This document shows, piece by piece, positions 18,826 through 26,454 of a stretch of 46,304 bases of DNA. This DNA is from Chloroflexota bacterium (GTDB lineage Bacteria > Chloroflexota > Anaerolineae > B4-G1 > SLSP01). A program made the position numbers and the translations under genes. The stretch covers positions 3,605-49,908 of the forward strand of contig JAIOAS010000006.1 of assembly GCA_019873725.1 (NCBI GenBank), in the 5' to 3' direction. How positions within the stretch are numbered: position 1 is the first letter of the stretch; each line of letters begins with the position of its first letter. The notes beneath the pieces are model-generated. The model was not told the DNA's origin. It searched no databases and saw only the letters and a list, made by a program, of their open reading frames with translations.

Positions 18826-19599
18826 ATGCAACTACTCCAACGTGAACTGCGTGGGTTACAGGTCTGGCAGATTGTGGTGCTGGTGATCCTCGTCGTGAGT
18901 GTGACGTTGGGGCTGGTCGGCGCGCTCACCCTGCTGCAACGGGGCGCTGCGGAGACGCCTGCACCGACCCTGCTTCCCCCCACGCGGACGCCGGCCTTGC
19001 CAACCGCACGTCCTACCCAGACGTCTACACCGACTGCCACGCCAACGCCAACGGTCACACCGTCGCCGACTGCCACACCGCTGCCTACGTCCACGCCCAC
19101 CCCCACGCCGATCGCCGTCATCACCGGCATCAACGCTTTTGGGCGGCTGGAGACCGTCCAATACACCATGCGCGACATCGTGCGGATCGAGGATGAGCCG
19201 TCGGGCCTGTTGGAGCGCCTCTCGCGCGACCGGCTGATGTTGATCGCCGAGGGCGAGGTGGTGGCGGGCTTCGATCTGACGAAAGTGACCGAGGCCGACA
19301 TCGTTGTGTACGGGACGACGGTTTTGATTTTCTTGCCACCGCCGGAAATTCTTTACAGTCGCATTGATAACGAAAAGACGTTCGTCTACGAGCGTGAGAC
19401 AGGCCTGCTGCGCCGTCCTGACCCCGAATTGGAAACCACCGCGCGCCGTTTGGCCGAAAAACAGTTGGTGAGTTGGGCGTTGGAGCGGGACATCCTCGAT
19501 AAGGCCGAGGAGACCGGCGTCATCTATCTGGAAAACTTCCTGCGTTCGTTGGGCTTTACCCAAGTAAGCGTTGAGGTGCGTTCCGTTGAAAATCAATAA
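18826..19599 (+). CDS. Membrane-anchored DUF4230 domain protein
   Basis: A 257-residue protein with one N-terminal membrane helix (about residues 13-37), a Thr/Pro-rich linker (about 43-98) and a DUF4230-like domain (about 100-250) that starts ITGINAFGRLETVQYTM and contains the LSRDRLMLIAEGEVVAGFDL strand pair. DUF4230 has no assigned biochemistry. The topology places the domain outside the cytoplasm. AAGGAG lies 6 nt before the ATG. It overlaps the start of the polyferredoxin gene, so the two are probably translationally coupled. Confidence 0.8.
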   Translation: MQLLQRELRGLQVWQIVVLVILVVSVTLGLVGALTLLQRGAAETPAPTLLPPTRTPALPTARPTQTSTPTATPTPTVTPSPTATPLPTSTPTPTPIAVITGINAFGRLETVQYTMRDIVRIEDEPSGLLERLSRDRLMLIAEGEVVAGFDLTKVTEADIVVYGTTVLIFLPPPEILYSRIDNEKTFVYERETGLLRRPDPELETTARRLAEKQLVSWALERDILDKAEETGVIYLENFLRSLGFTQVSVEVRSVENQ

Positions 19600-21208
19600 G
19601 CGACCGTTTCGCGTACATCCACAAACCTGGCGGCGTCTACGGCAAGGCATGCAGATTCTCTCATTTCTGTTGTTCGCCTATCTTTTTGTCTTCGCTACCT
19701 TCATGAGTCCCAATCGAGCCTGGGCCGATCTTTTTTACCGTCTCGACCCGCTTGTGGCGCTCACGGCGATGTTGGCCGGGCGTATGGTGATTAGCGGGCT
19801 GGGCTATGCCGGGCTGACCCTGCTGCTCACGCTGGTCTTTGGGCGGGTGTGGTGTGGTTGGTTGTGTCCCTTCGGGACGGTGCTGGAATGGCTCACGCCG
19901 CGCCGCGTCAAGCGCGCCGCGCGCCGCAAGGGGCCGCCGGAAAAGTGGCGGGCGATCAAATACCTGCTGCTCGTGGTCATGCTCGTGGCAGCATTGTTGG
20001 GGAACCAATCGCTGCTCTTTCTCGACCCAATCACGATCATGACGCGCACGTTGAGCACGGCGGTCTGGCCGGCGCTGCGCGTCGCCATCTACAAATCCGA
20101 AGCTTTTCTTTACCGTTTCCCGTTTCTGTGGGATGCGCTCGACGCGATTCACAACCATGTGGTCTATCCCCTTTTCCGGGACGTCGTTTCTGTCTTTGCG
20201 TTGGCCGTGCCGGTGTTCCTGTTTTTTCTCGCCATTGTGGGGCTGAACTGGTGGGCGGAGCGGTTCTGGTGTCGTTACCTGTGCCCGTTGGGTGGCCTGC
20301 TGGCGCTGCTTTCGAAGCTATCGCTGGTGCGTCGTGAGGTAGGGACCACGTGTGCGGCTTGCGCACTGTGCAACGGGCAATGTCCCACCGGCGCCATTGA
20401 CCCCGCCGACGGCTACCGCAGCGACCCTGCCGAGTGCATTGTCTGCTACGACTGCATCGTGGACTGCTCGCGTGAGGGGGTGGCCTTCCGCTGGGTCGCG
20501 CCGACGTGGCCGCCGGTGAAAAGCCAGCCCTACGATCCCTCGCGCCGGGCGTTGCTGGCGAGTGTGGGCGCGGCGGCGGTTGGGGTGGCGCTGGCCGGTG
20601 TCGAACCGATCACGCAGCGGCAGCCCGCCAATCTGATCCGCCCGCCCGGCGCCACGTTGACCGATTTCGAGGCGCTGTGCGTGCGTTGCGGTGAGTGCGT
20701 GCGCGTCTGTCCCACCCAAGGCCTGCAGCCGACGCTCTTCGAGGCCGGTGTGCAGAACGTCCTTACCCCGCGTCTCGTCCCCCGGCTCGGCTACTGCGAC
20801 TACAGTTGCGCGGCTTGCGGCGAAGTCTGCCCGACGGGCGCCATCCCGTTGTTGCCGTTGGAGGAGAAGCGGCACACGCCTATTGGTTTGGCGCGTATCG
20901 ACCAGAGCCGCTGTCTGCCGTGGGCCTACAACATCCCTTGTATCGTCTGTGAGGAAGCGTGCCCCGTCCAGCACAAGGCGATCTGGCTGCGCAATACAGA
21001 AGTGCTCAACGTGAACGCCGAGCCGATCACCATTCAGCGGCCTTACGTGCTGAAAGAGTTGTGCATCGGCTGCGGCATCTGTGAATACCAGTGTCCGATG
21101 GGCGGCGAGAGCGCCATTCGCGTCTACGCGCCGACGGAGGCCGGTGGTTACGTGGGCAACGACCCGGCCTATCGCCCGCGCAGAGGCCGTCGGGGAGGGC
21201 AGGAGTAG
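19586..21208 (+). CDS. NapH/NapG-like membrane polyferredoxin fusion
   Basis: A 540-residue iron-sulfur membrane protein. The N-terminal NapH-like half has about four membrane helices with the cytoplasmic CGWLCPFG and CRYLCPLG motifs, followed by two ferredoxin clusters (CAACALCNGQCP and CIVCYDCIVDC). A second half begins at about residue 320 with SRRALLASVGAAAVGVALAG, which resembles a Tat signal or anchor, and carries further 4Fe-4S motifs (CVRCGECVRVCP, CAACGEVCP, CIVCEEACP, CIGCGICEYQCP), as in NapG. It would pass electrons between a membrane pool and soluble partners. TTG 19586, with GAGGTG 7 nt upstream, is the likely start and overlaps the DUF4230 gene. The aldehyde oxidoreductase downstream is the probable partner. 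Confidence 0.85.
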   Translation: MKINKRPFRVHPQTWRRLRQGMQILSFLLFAYLFVFATFMSPNRAWADLFYRLDPLVALTAMLAGRMVISGLGYAGLTLLLTLVFGRVWCGWLCPFGTVLEWLTPRRVKRAARRKGPPEKWRAIKYLLLVVMLVAALLGNQSLLFLDPITIMTRTLSTAVWPALRVAIYKSEAFLYRFPFLWDALDAIHNHVVYPLFRDVVSVFALAVPVFLFFLAIVGLNWWAERFWCRYLCPLGGLLALLSKLSLVRREVGTTCAACALCNGQCPTGAIDPADGYRSDPAECIVCYDCIVDCSREGVAFRWVAPTWPPVKSQPYDPSRRALLASVGAAAVGVALAGVEPITQRQPANLIRPPGATLTDFEALCVRCGECVRVCPTQGLQPTLFEAGVQNVLTPRLVPRLGYCDYSCAACGEVCPTGAIPLLPLEEKRHTPIGLARIDQSRCLPWAYNIPCIVCEEACPVQHKAIWLRNTEVLNVNAEPITIQRPYVLKELCIGCGICEYQCPMGGESAIRVYAPTEAGGYVGNDPAYRPRRGRRGGQE

Positions 21209-21226
21209 CATTGAGAAAGTCGTTTT

Positions 21227-21294
21227 ACCACGAATCTTCACGAATTCTCACTACTTCAGATTCCTATTCGTGAAGATTGGTGCAGATTCGTGGT
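21227..21294. repeat. Imperfect inverted repeat before the aldehyde oxidoreductase gene
   Basis: ACCACGAAT (21227-21235) pairs with ATTCGTGGT (21286-21294), and AATCTTCACGAAT (21233-21245) pairs with ATTCGTGAAGATT (21266-21278). The tract fills the gap between the polyferredoxin stop and the GGAGGAGG site of the next gene. Similar ACGAATC words are, from memory, common intergenic filler in this phylum. Confidence 0.65.
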
Positions 21295-21310
21295 TTTTCT
21301 GGAGGAGGAT

Positions 21311-23251
21311 ATGTGTCAGGCTGTGGTGAGGGTGTTGGTGATCGATGCGGAGCGGCAGCGCCACTATCTGCGCACGTTACGCGCCGGGAGTGTGTCCCTT
21401 GATTCGCGCGACGATTACACGCTGTTGGGTGGCGAGGCGCTTTGCCAATTTATCCTGCGTGAAGACCCCGGTGCGCTGGTCATCGCACGCGGGCCATTGC
21501 CTTTCCTGGCTGGGAATAAGACTACCCTGGGCTACGTTTCCCCGTTAACCGGGCTGCCACACTACAGTTTTGTCGGTGGGCGCGGTTTTGCGGCGTTGTT
21601 CAACCTGGGCCTGGATGCAATTGTTTTTGAATCGGCGCATCAGCGAGTTGCGAGTAGCGAGTTACGAGTTGCGAATCACGAATTACGAGTTACGAATTAC
21701 CTCGTCGTTTCTGGACGGGCGCCGCGACTGAGCGTTGAATGGAAATCCGCCGCCGAGTTGCCGACAGGGCAGCGCAGCGCCTTCTACTGGCTGTTGGAAC
21801 GCGAGCTTGGCGGGCGGCAGGAGAGCGGCAGTATCTTCGCGTTGGGCGAGGCGGCGCGGTACGGATTTCGGGCTGCGAACCTCGCCGTGGACGGTCTCTA
21901 TCACGCCGGACGGGGTGGGGCAGGGCATGTCTTTGCCCGGTACGCAGCGGCGCTTGTGCTGCGCGCCGAGCCGGTGACGCCGGAAGCGTGGTTTGGCCCG
22001 CGCGTGGAAGCGTTCCGCGACATGCGCGGCGCTATTCGTCCGCGTGTCGAGAGCTGTTGCGCGCGCTTTTCGCAGCGGGATGGCGGCACGATCCCAAAAC
22101 TCTACAACACCGGCGGCGGTAAAAATCCAACATTGCCCGCTCGTAACGCGCAACGTCTTGGCTACAAGCTGGCCGATTTGGGCGAGCGCAAGGTGCTACG
22201 GGCGACCCGCGCCGGGCAAACCGGCTGCCACTGGTGCCAGGTGAACTGCCGTCACTACCACTGGGTGGATGTGGACTATGCTCCCGACGGGCGCGATATG
22301 TACCTGGATGACTTCGAGCCGACCTACGCGCTGTTTGCGATGCTCGATTTGCAGGCTGCGAATGATTCTCTCGACGCGAAACTGCGTTTGCTGGATGAGG
22401 TGGATCGTCGCCTCGTTGTCCCCCTCGAGCAACTGGGGTGCGACATCATCGACGTGGGGGTGGGGATGGCGGCGCTGTTCGAGGGCTTGGCGCGGGGCGT
22501 TGTCCCGCCGGGGGATGTCCCGGACTTTCTGCGCACCGGTCCGTACTTTGGCAATCTCGATCTGGCGGTGCGTATCGCCGAGGCGCTGCGGGCAGGAACG
22601 GCGTTTCCGGCATTGCGCGCGCTCGGCGATGGGCCGCAGGCGCTTGCTGAACTGTATCCGGCGCTGCGTGACATTGTTTTCACCTCAGGGAAGGGGACGT
22701 TGGGCAATCCCGGTCACGCCAACGCGCTATGGACGTTCCTGATGCCGTTTTCGCGCTTCTTTAGCCACTACTCCGGGCAAATCTACAAAGTGCCGGGCGA
22801 TTTGAAGCCGGGTCTCAGTCTGGCCGAAACGGAGGCGCTCTTCGCGCGAGTGATCGCGGAGATGCTGAAACGCGAGACGTTCGGCTGTCTGGGTAACGTC
22901 CTCTCGATGTGCGCTTTCACCTTCGTCACCTTTAGCCGGGACGGGGCGGGTGTGGAACTTGACGGCGATCTGCTCGCCCGCACTATGGCGCCCTACGGCA
23001 TCGAACTGCGCGGCGACGACCTGTTGTGGTTCGCCGAGGCGTTTTGGGCGCAATCCATCGCGCTTAAGCTCGCGCATGGTTGGCGTCCTCCGCGCGCGGA
23101 AGACTTTCCGGCGCGCGTCTTTGAGGCGCTCTCGCAGACGTTGGGCCGGTCGGTGGATGACTTGCGTGCGTTGATGAACCGGCTGATCGCAGAGTGGAAG
23201 CGGCAGGCGGGGGCGTTACTGGCAAAGTACGGGTATGCGGATGCGTTATAA
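21311..23251 (+). CDS. Tungsten aldehyde:ferredoxin oxidoreductase family enzyme
   Basis: A 646-residue AOR-family protein. It binds a tungsto-bispterin and a 4Fe-4S cluster and oxidises an aldehyde to a carboxylate with ferredoxin as electron acceptor. Cluster ligands C306-x2-C309-x3-C313 lie in GCHWCQVNC, with the fourth probably C526 or C534. The pterin-binding GRGGAGHVFA loop is at about residues 200-210. AOR domains 2 and 3 follow. Residues about 112-130 (SELRVANHELRVTN) come from a 7-bp DNA repeat. GGAGGAGG immediately before ATG 21311 fixes the start. The upstream polyferredoxin is its likely redox partner. Confidence 0.88.
   Translation: MCQAVVRVLVIDAERQRHYLRTLRAGSVSLDSRDDYTLLGGEALCQFILREDPGALVIARGPLPFLAGNKTTLGYVSPLTGLPHYSFVGGRGFAALFNLGLDAIVFESAHQRVASSELRVANHELRVTNYLVVSGRAPRLSVEWKSAAELPTGQRSAFYWLLERELGGRQESGSIFALGEAARYGFRAANLAVDGLYHAGRGGAGHVFARYAAALVLRAEPVTPEAWFGPRVEAFRDMRGAIRPRVESCCARFSQRDGGTIPKLYNTGGGKNPTLPARNAQRLGYKLADLGERKVLRATRAGQTGCHWCQVNCRHYHWVDVDYAPDGRDMYLDDFEPTYALFAMLDLQAANDSLDAKLRLLDEVDRRLVVPLEQLGCDIIDVGVGMAALFEGLARGVVPPGDVPDFLRTGPYFGNLDLAVRIAEALRAGTAFPALRALGDGPQALAELYPALRDIVFTSGKGTLGNPGHANALWTFLMPFSRFFSHYSGQIYKVPGDLKPGLSLAETEALFARVIAEMLKRETFGCLGNVLSMCAFTFVTFSRDGAGVELDGDLLARTMAPYGIELRGDDLLWFAEAFWAQSIALKLAHGWRPPRAEDFPARVFEALSQTLGRSVDDLRALMNRLIAEWKRQAGALLAKYGYADAL
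21645..21700 (+). repeat. Eight heptanucleotide repeats inside the aldehyde oxidoreductase ORF
   Basis: Eight consecutive 7-nt units of the form GARTNRC (GAGTTGC, GAGTAGC, GAGTTAC, GAGTTGC, GAATCAC, GAATTAC, GAGTTAC, GAATTAC) are read through in frame. The tract looks like intergenic filler but keeps the gene open, adding about 19 residues to a surface region. Confidence 0.9.
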
Positions 23252-23281
23252 TATAGCCAATTTCTTGGGGGAGACACTTGC

Positions 23282-23386
23282 ATGACATCTTCTGACAAAC
23301 CTATGCGCGACAAAGTCTGCATGGTCACAGGTGCCGCCTCAGGCATCGGAGCGGTGACGGCGCGGGCGTTGGCGCAACAGTTCTAA
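23282..23386 (+). pseudogene. N-terminal fossil of a short-chain dehydrogenase
   Basis: ATG 23282 opens a 34-codon frame containing KVCMVTGAASGIGAVTARAL, the NAD(P)-binding TGxxxGIG motif and first helix of short-chain dehydrogenases/reductases, and then stops at TAA 23384-23386. A GGGGGA site and a TATAAT (23248-23253) precede it. No continuation of the fold was found in any frame downstream. This is a truncated remnant, left after deletion of about 85% of the gene. Confidence 0.75.
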
Positions 23387-23506
23387 ATGCAGCCGCGTGT
23401 GGGGCGCTCGAAACGTTTACCGTTGAGGTGTGAACGACTCGCTCGTCATCACCTGATCCCAAAACACTGTTGGGCGACCTCCACATCCGGCTGCATATTG
23501 AGCATT

Positions 23507-23534
23507 GGCCCTGGGGACGTTTTCCTCCAGGGCC
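23507..23534. other. Perfect 8-bp stem-loop upstream of an ABC ATPase gene
   Basis: GGCCCTGG (23507-23514) and CCAGGGCC (23527-23534) flank a 12-nt loop in the otherwise featureless 190-bp gap (23387-23576). There is no T tract. It overlaps the upstream edge of the predicted promoter and could be a remnant terminator or a binding site. Confidence 0.35.
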
Positions 23535-23541
23535 TTGTGCG

Positions 23542-23569
23542 TTGTAATCCTGTCGTTTCCGGTTATACT
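23542..23569 (+). promoter_or_regulatory. Putative promoter giving a leaderless mRNA
   Basis: TTGTAA (23542-23547) and TATACT (23564-23569) are separated by 16 bp. The ATG is 7 nt after the -10, so transcription would start at or next to the start codon. There is no room for a Shine-Dalgarno. Confidence 0.6.
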
Positions 23570-23576
23570 CGACGTT

Positions 23577-24539
23577 ATGGCAATCCTGGACGTGCAAGAC
23601 CTGCGTAAAACCTACCGCAAGGGCAAACACCCTGCGGTGGATCACCTCACGTTCGCTGTGGAGGAGGGGGCCATCTACGCCTTCGTCGGGCCGAACGGCG
23701 CGGGCAAAACGACGACCATCCGCATTATTGCGACGCTGTTGCGACCCGATAGCGGCATTGTGCGTGTGGGCGGCTACCGGATGGACACCGAGCGGCGGGA
23801 TGTGCGCCGTTTGATCGGCTTTATCCCTGATGAATTTGGCCTGTATGGGGAGATGCTGGTGCACGAATACCTGGAGTTCTTCGCCGGATGCTACGGCGTG
23901 GTTTCTGAAAAGCGCGCGCCGATGGTGGCGGATTTGCTGGAACTGGTCGGCCTGGCGCACCGCCGCGACGATGCCGTACAGACGCTCTCTCGCGGGATGC
24001 GGCAGCGCCTTGGCGTCGCGCGTGCGCTGGTGCACGATCCGGTACTCATCGTCGCCGATGAACCGGCGGCCGGTCTTGATCCACGGGCGCGCGTCGAGCT
24101 GCGCGAAATCTTCCGCGCGCTCCAGGAGATGGGGAAGACGATTTTCCTCTCCTCGCACGTGCTACGCGAGTTGGACGACGTCGCCACGCACGCCGGTATC
24201 ATCGAGCAAGGCCGTTTGGTGGCCTCTGGCCCCGTGGACGAGATTCGGGCTCGCTTGCGCCCGCATCGGCGTGTGCGAGTGGCGTTTCACGGTCCGGCGG
24301 ACGATGCGCAAGCGTGGCTCGCCGGGCGCCCGCAGGTGCTCGGCGTGGAAATGGTGCCGCCAGGGAATCGCAACGGTGGGCCGCCTGCCCTCTGGGTTAC
24401 CCTGTCGGGTGACGAGGAAAGTGTCGTGCAGTTGCTGGCCGAACTGGTGACCGCCGGATTTCCCGTGCTGGCCTATGCCGAAGAACAGGATACGCTCGAA
24501 AGCCTCTTTTTGAGCCTTACACAGGGTGTTGTCACGTAA
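23577..24539 (+). CDS. ABC transporter ATP-binding protein (ABC-2 type)
   Basis: A 320-residue ATPase. Walker A is GPNGAGKTTT (about residues 37-46), the Q loop is in GFIPDEFGLYGEM, the signature appears as the variant LSRGMRQRLGVARAL, Walker B is LIVADEPAAGLDP and the switch His is in LSSHVL. The approximately 80-residue C-terminal extension is typical of ABC-2 exporter ATPases. No permease gene is adjacent; hemW follows after 5 bp. The true start is ATG 23577, because the longer frame from 23505 runs through the predicted promoter. Confidence 0.9.
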   Translation: MAILDVQDLRKTYRKGKHPAVDHLTFAVEEGAIYAFVGPNGAGKTTTIRIIATLLRPDSGIVRVGGYRMDTERRDVRRLIGFIPDEFGLYGEMLVHEYLEFFAGCYGVVSEKRAPMVADLLELVGLAHRRDDAVQTLSRGMRQRLGVARALVHDPVLIVADEPAAGLDPRARVELREIFRALQEMGKTIFLSSHVLRELDDVATHAGIIEQGRLVASGPVDEIRARLRPHRRVRVAFHGPADDAQAWLAGRPQVLGVEMVPPGNRNGGPPALWVTLSGDEESVVQLLAELVTAGFPVLAYAEEQDTLESLFLSLTQGVVT

Positions 24540-24544
24540 GAGCT

Positions 24545-25738
24545 GTGCACGCTGCGCTTTACGTCCACGTCCCGTTTTGTCTGCAACGCTGTGCCTATTG
24601 TGATTTCAACACCTACAGCGGTCTGTTGGCGCTGCGGGCAGAATATGTTGAGTCGCTGTGCTACGAGCTGCGGGCGCGGGCGGCGCATTATCCCCACATC
24701 ACCGCGGTGACCCTCTACTTCGGCGGGGGCACTCCCTCGCTCATGCCGGTGGAGATGATACGCGCCATCATCGCTGCTGCCCGGCACGATCTCGCGCTTT
24801 CCCCCGATGCCGAAATCACCCTGGAAGCCAACCCTGGCACCGTCGATGGGGTGTCTCTGACGGCGTTGCGCGAGGCCGGTGTCAACCGTCTCAGTTTGGG
24901 TGTGCAGTCGGCGCACGATGACGAACTGCAATTGCTTGGTCGCATCCATACATGGAATGAGGCTGTAGACGCAGTGCAAGCGGCTCGTCAGGCCGGCTTT
25001 GACAACCTTAGTCTCGATCTGATGTATGGTCTCCCCGGACAAACGCTCGCGGGTTGGCAAGTAACGCTTGAGCGCACACTGACACTCGAGCCGGAGCACC
25101 TCTCACTTTACGCGCTCACGGTGGAGCCGGAGACGGTGCTGGCGCACGCCATCGCAGCGGGCAAGCTGCCGTTGCCGGATCCAGACCTGGCGGCTGACAT
25201 GTACGAGTGGGCGTCCGAGGCGTTGTGCGCGGCGGGCTTCTGGCAGTACGAGATCTCGAACTGGGCGCGTGGTCTTCATCCTGCGGCAGCGGCATGGGAA
25301 AAGCCACCCGGCGGCCGCACCGAGGGGATTGGGCCGTGGGTAAGCCGCCACAATCTCGCCTACTGGCGCACTGAGCCGTGGCTTGGCCTGGGAGCAGGGG
25401 CCTATTCCTGGTTGGACGGACGGCGTTGGAGCAATGTGCGCCATCCCGAGGCCTACATTGAAGCGAGTCGGGCCGGGCAATGGCCGGAAGTGGATGCGGA
25501 AGTCATTCCGCCGCAGTTGGCGCGTGCGGAAATGCTGATGATGGGCCTGCGTCTGGCGGAAGGTGTGGCCAATGTGGATTTCCGGGCACGGTTTGGGGTG
25601 GACCTCGGCGAAATTTACGGCGCGACTATAGCCCGTTTGGCAGAAACCGGATTGGTACTGTGGGACGGGCAGTGCTTGCGGCTCAGTCCATCGGCGCGGC
25701 TGTTGGGGAACCAGGTCTTCGGCGCGTTTTTGCCGTAA
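24545..25738 (+). CDS. hemW: HemW-like radical SAM protein (heme chaperone)
   Basis: A 397-residue radical SAM protein. The cluster-binding C-x3-C-x2-C motif lies in VPFCLQRCAYCDFNTY at about residues 11-26, the SAM-binding FGGGTPS at about 60-66 and the HemW C-terminal domain at about 310-390. HemW was long annotated as oxygen-independent coproporphyrinogen oxidase (HemN) but is a heme-handling paralogue; the short CxxxCxxC form without the HemN N-terminal extension supports HemW. It starts at GTG 24545, just after the ABC ATPase stop, so coupling is likely. An insertion at about 240-260 (GLHPAAAAWEKPPGG) precedes the SRHNLAYW motif. Confidence 0.88.
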   Translation: MHAALYVHVPFCLQRCAYCDFNTYSGLLALRAEYVESLCYELRARAAHYPHITAVTLYFGGGTPSLMPVEMIRAIIAAARHDLALSPDAEITLEANPGTVDGVSLTALREAGVNRLSLGVQSAHDDELQLLGRIHTWNEAVDAVQAARQAGFDNLSLDLMYGLPGQTLAGWQVTLERTLTLEPEHLSLYALTVEPETVLAHAIAAGKLPLPDPDLAADMYEWASEALCAAGFWQYEISNWARGLHPAAAAWEKPPGGRTEGIGPWVSRHNLAYWRTEPWLGLGAGAYSWLDGRRWSNVRHPEAYIEASRAGQWPEVDAEVIPPQLARAEMLMMGLRLAEGVANVDFRARFGVDLGEIYGATIARLAETGLVLWDGQCLRLSPSARLLGNQVFGAFLP

Positions 25739-25781
25739 CCTTACCGCCGGCAGCGTGGGCAGGGGCCGAGCGGGGTAGCGG

Positions 25782-26159
25782 TTAACCGCCGTTGCTTTCG
25801 TTGGGCCGGGCCACGTTGCGAATTTCTCGTACCAGGGAGCGTGTATCCAACGTCTTTAGCAGATAGCGCGCTGCTCCCATTTGCCGCACTTGATCCTCTT
25901 CACGGCTGTCGGGATAAGAGGTCAGCACAATCACGGCGGTGTCGGGGATCAGTTGGCGCAGCGTCGCCAGTGTTTCCAACCCTTCTGGCGCTTTGGTCTC
26001 CATCAGGATGACGTCAGGCGCTAATACCCGCGCCTCTTGGACAGCCTCGGCGTATCGTCCCAGACTCCCAACGATCTCCAGACCGACGGCAGTTTGCAGG
26101 CGTTTCTCTAGCGCTTCCCTTACCAGACTATGACTGTCGATGATGAGCAATTTGACCAT
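25782..26159 (-). CDS. Single-domain receiver protein with altered phosphoacceptor
   Basis: A 125-residue stand-alone receiver fold with no output domain. The conserved Thr (T80 in VIVLTSYPD) and Lys (K102 in YLLKTLD) are present. The phosphoacceptor Asp is replaced by E54 (PDVILMETKAP), and the acidic pair is reduced to D8 followed by S9 (LIIDSHSLVRE). It should not be phosphorylated normally and may act as a fixed-state or phosphomimetic signalling module. A TATACT -10 lies only 7 nt before the ATG on the minus strand, suggesting a leaderless mRNA. There is no adjacent kinase. Confidence 0.82.
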   Translation of the reverse strand: MVKLLIIDSHSLVREALEKRLQTAVGLEIVGSLGRYAEAVQEARVLAPDVILMETKAPEGLETLATLRQLIPDTAVIVLTSYPDSREEDQVRQMGAARYLLKTLDTRSLVREIRNVARPNESNGG

Positions 26160-26166
26160 AGGCTAT

Positions 26167-26172
26167 AGTATA
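26167..26172 (-). promoter_or_regulatory. -10 element next to the receiver gene start
   Basis: On the minus strand TATACT (26172 down to 26167) is followed by 7 nt and the ATG at 26159. The -35 is not clear. No Shine-Dalgarno fits, consistent with a leaderless transcript. Confidence 0.45.
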
Positions 26173-26232
26173 GCGCGAGATTGTCCAGAGCAAAGTGCTA
26201 TACATCCTCAGTCTGTGCTGATAGATGACGCC

Positions 26233-26356
26233 CCAGGGCTTATCATTCTCGTCACAGTTCCCTATTTTTGCTTCGAGCGGATCGCCAGATCCGCGTCTTA
26301 TGCGCTCAAAACGGGGAACTGGCATTCCCCTCGGCGCAAAAAGGATAAGACCCTGG
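26233..26356. ncRNA. Unassigned structured element with competing helices
   Basis: In the 350-bp gap between the receiver and EF-G2 genes: P1 pairs 26233-26244 with 26344-26356 (12 bp, one bulge), P2 pairs 26255-26262 with 26314-26321 (8 bp), and P3 pairs 26277-26283 with 26288-26294 (7 bp, 4-nt loop). An alternative hairpin, 26313-26318 with 26325-26330, enclosed by 26301-26305 with 26334-26338, competes with P2. There is no ORF with a plausible start. It matches no RNA family that I recognise, and the strand is undetermined. It lies upstream of the EF-G2 promoter, so on the plus strand it would need its own start; TGCTATACA near 26197-26204 is a possible extended -10. Confidence 0.4.
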
Positions 26357-26374
26357 ATGACGCCCCTCCACTCG

Positions 26375-26402
26375 TTGACTTTGTATCAAAATCGTTTACA
26401 AT
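26375..26402 (+). promoter_or_regulatory. Promoter of the EF-G2 gene
   Basis: TTGACT (26375-26380) and TACAAT (26397-26402) are separated by 16 bp, about 107 bp upstream of the start codon. Both hexamers are one base from consensus. Confidence 0.75.
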
Positions 26403-26429
26403 AAGCCCCTGTAACATCAGCGTCACCGC

Positions 26430-26454
26430 GACGGCCTCCAGGCCGTCTTTGTTT
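26430..26454 (+). terminator. Terminator-like hairpin in the EF-G2 leader
   Basis: GACGGCCT (26430-26437) pairs with AGGCCGTC (26440-26447) and is followed by TTTGTTTG. It lies between the predicted promoter and the Shine-Dalgarno, which makes it a candidate attenuator. A 14-bp palindrome (TGGCGCATGCGCCA, 26468-26481) follows. Confidence 0.45.

Noticed and set aside
23387-23608. 73-codon open frame after the dehydrogenase fossil
   Set aside because: It has no Shine-Dalgarno, runs through the predicted promoter of the ABC ATPase and overlaps that gene in another frame.
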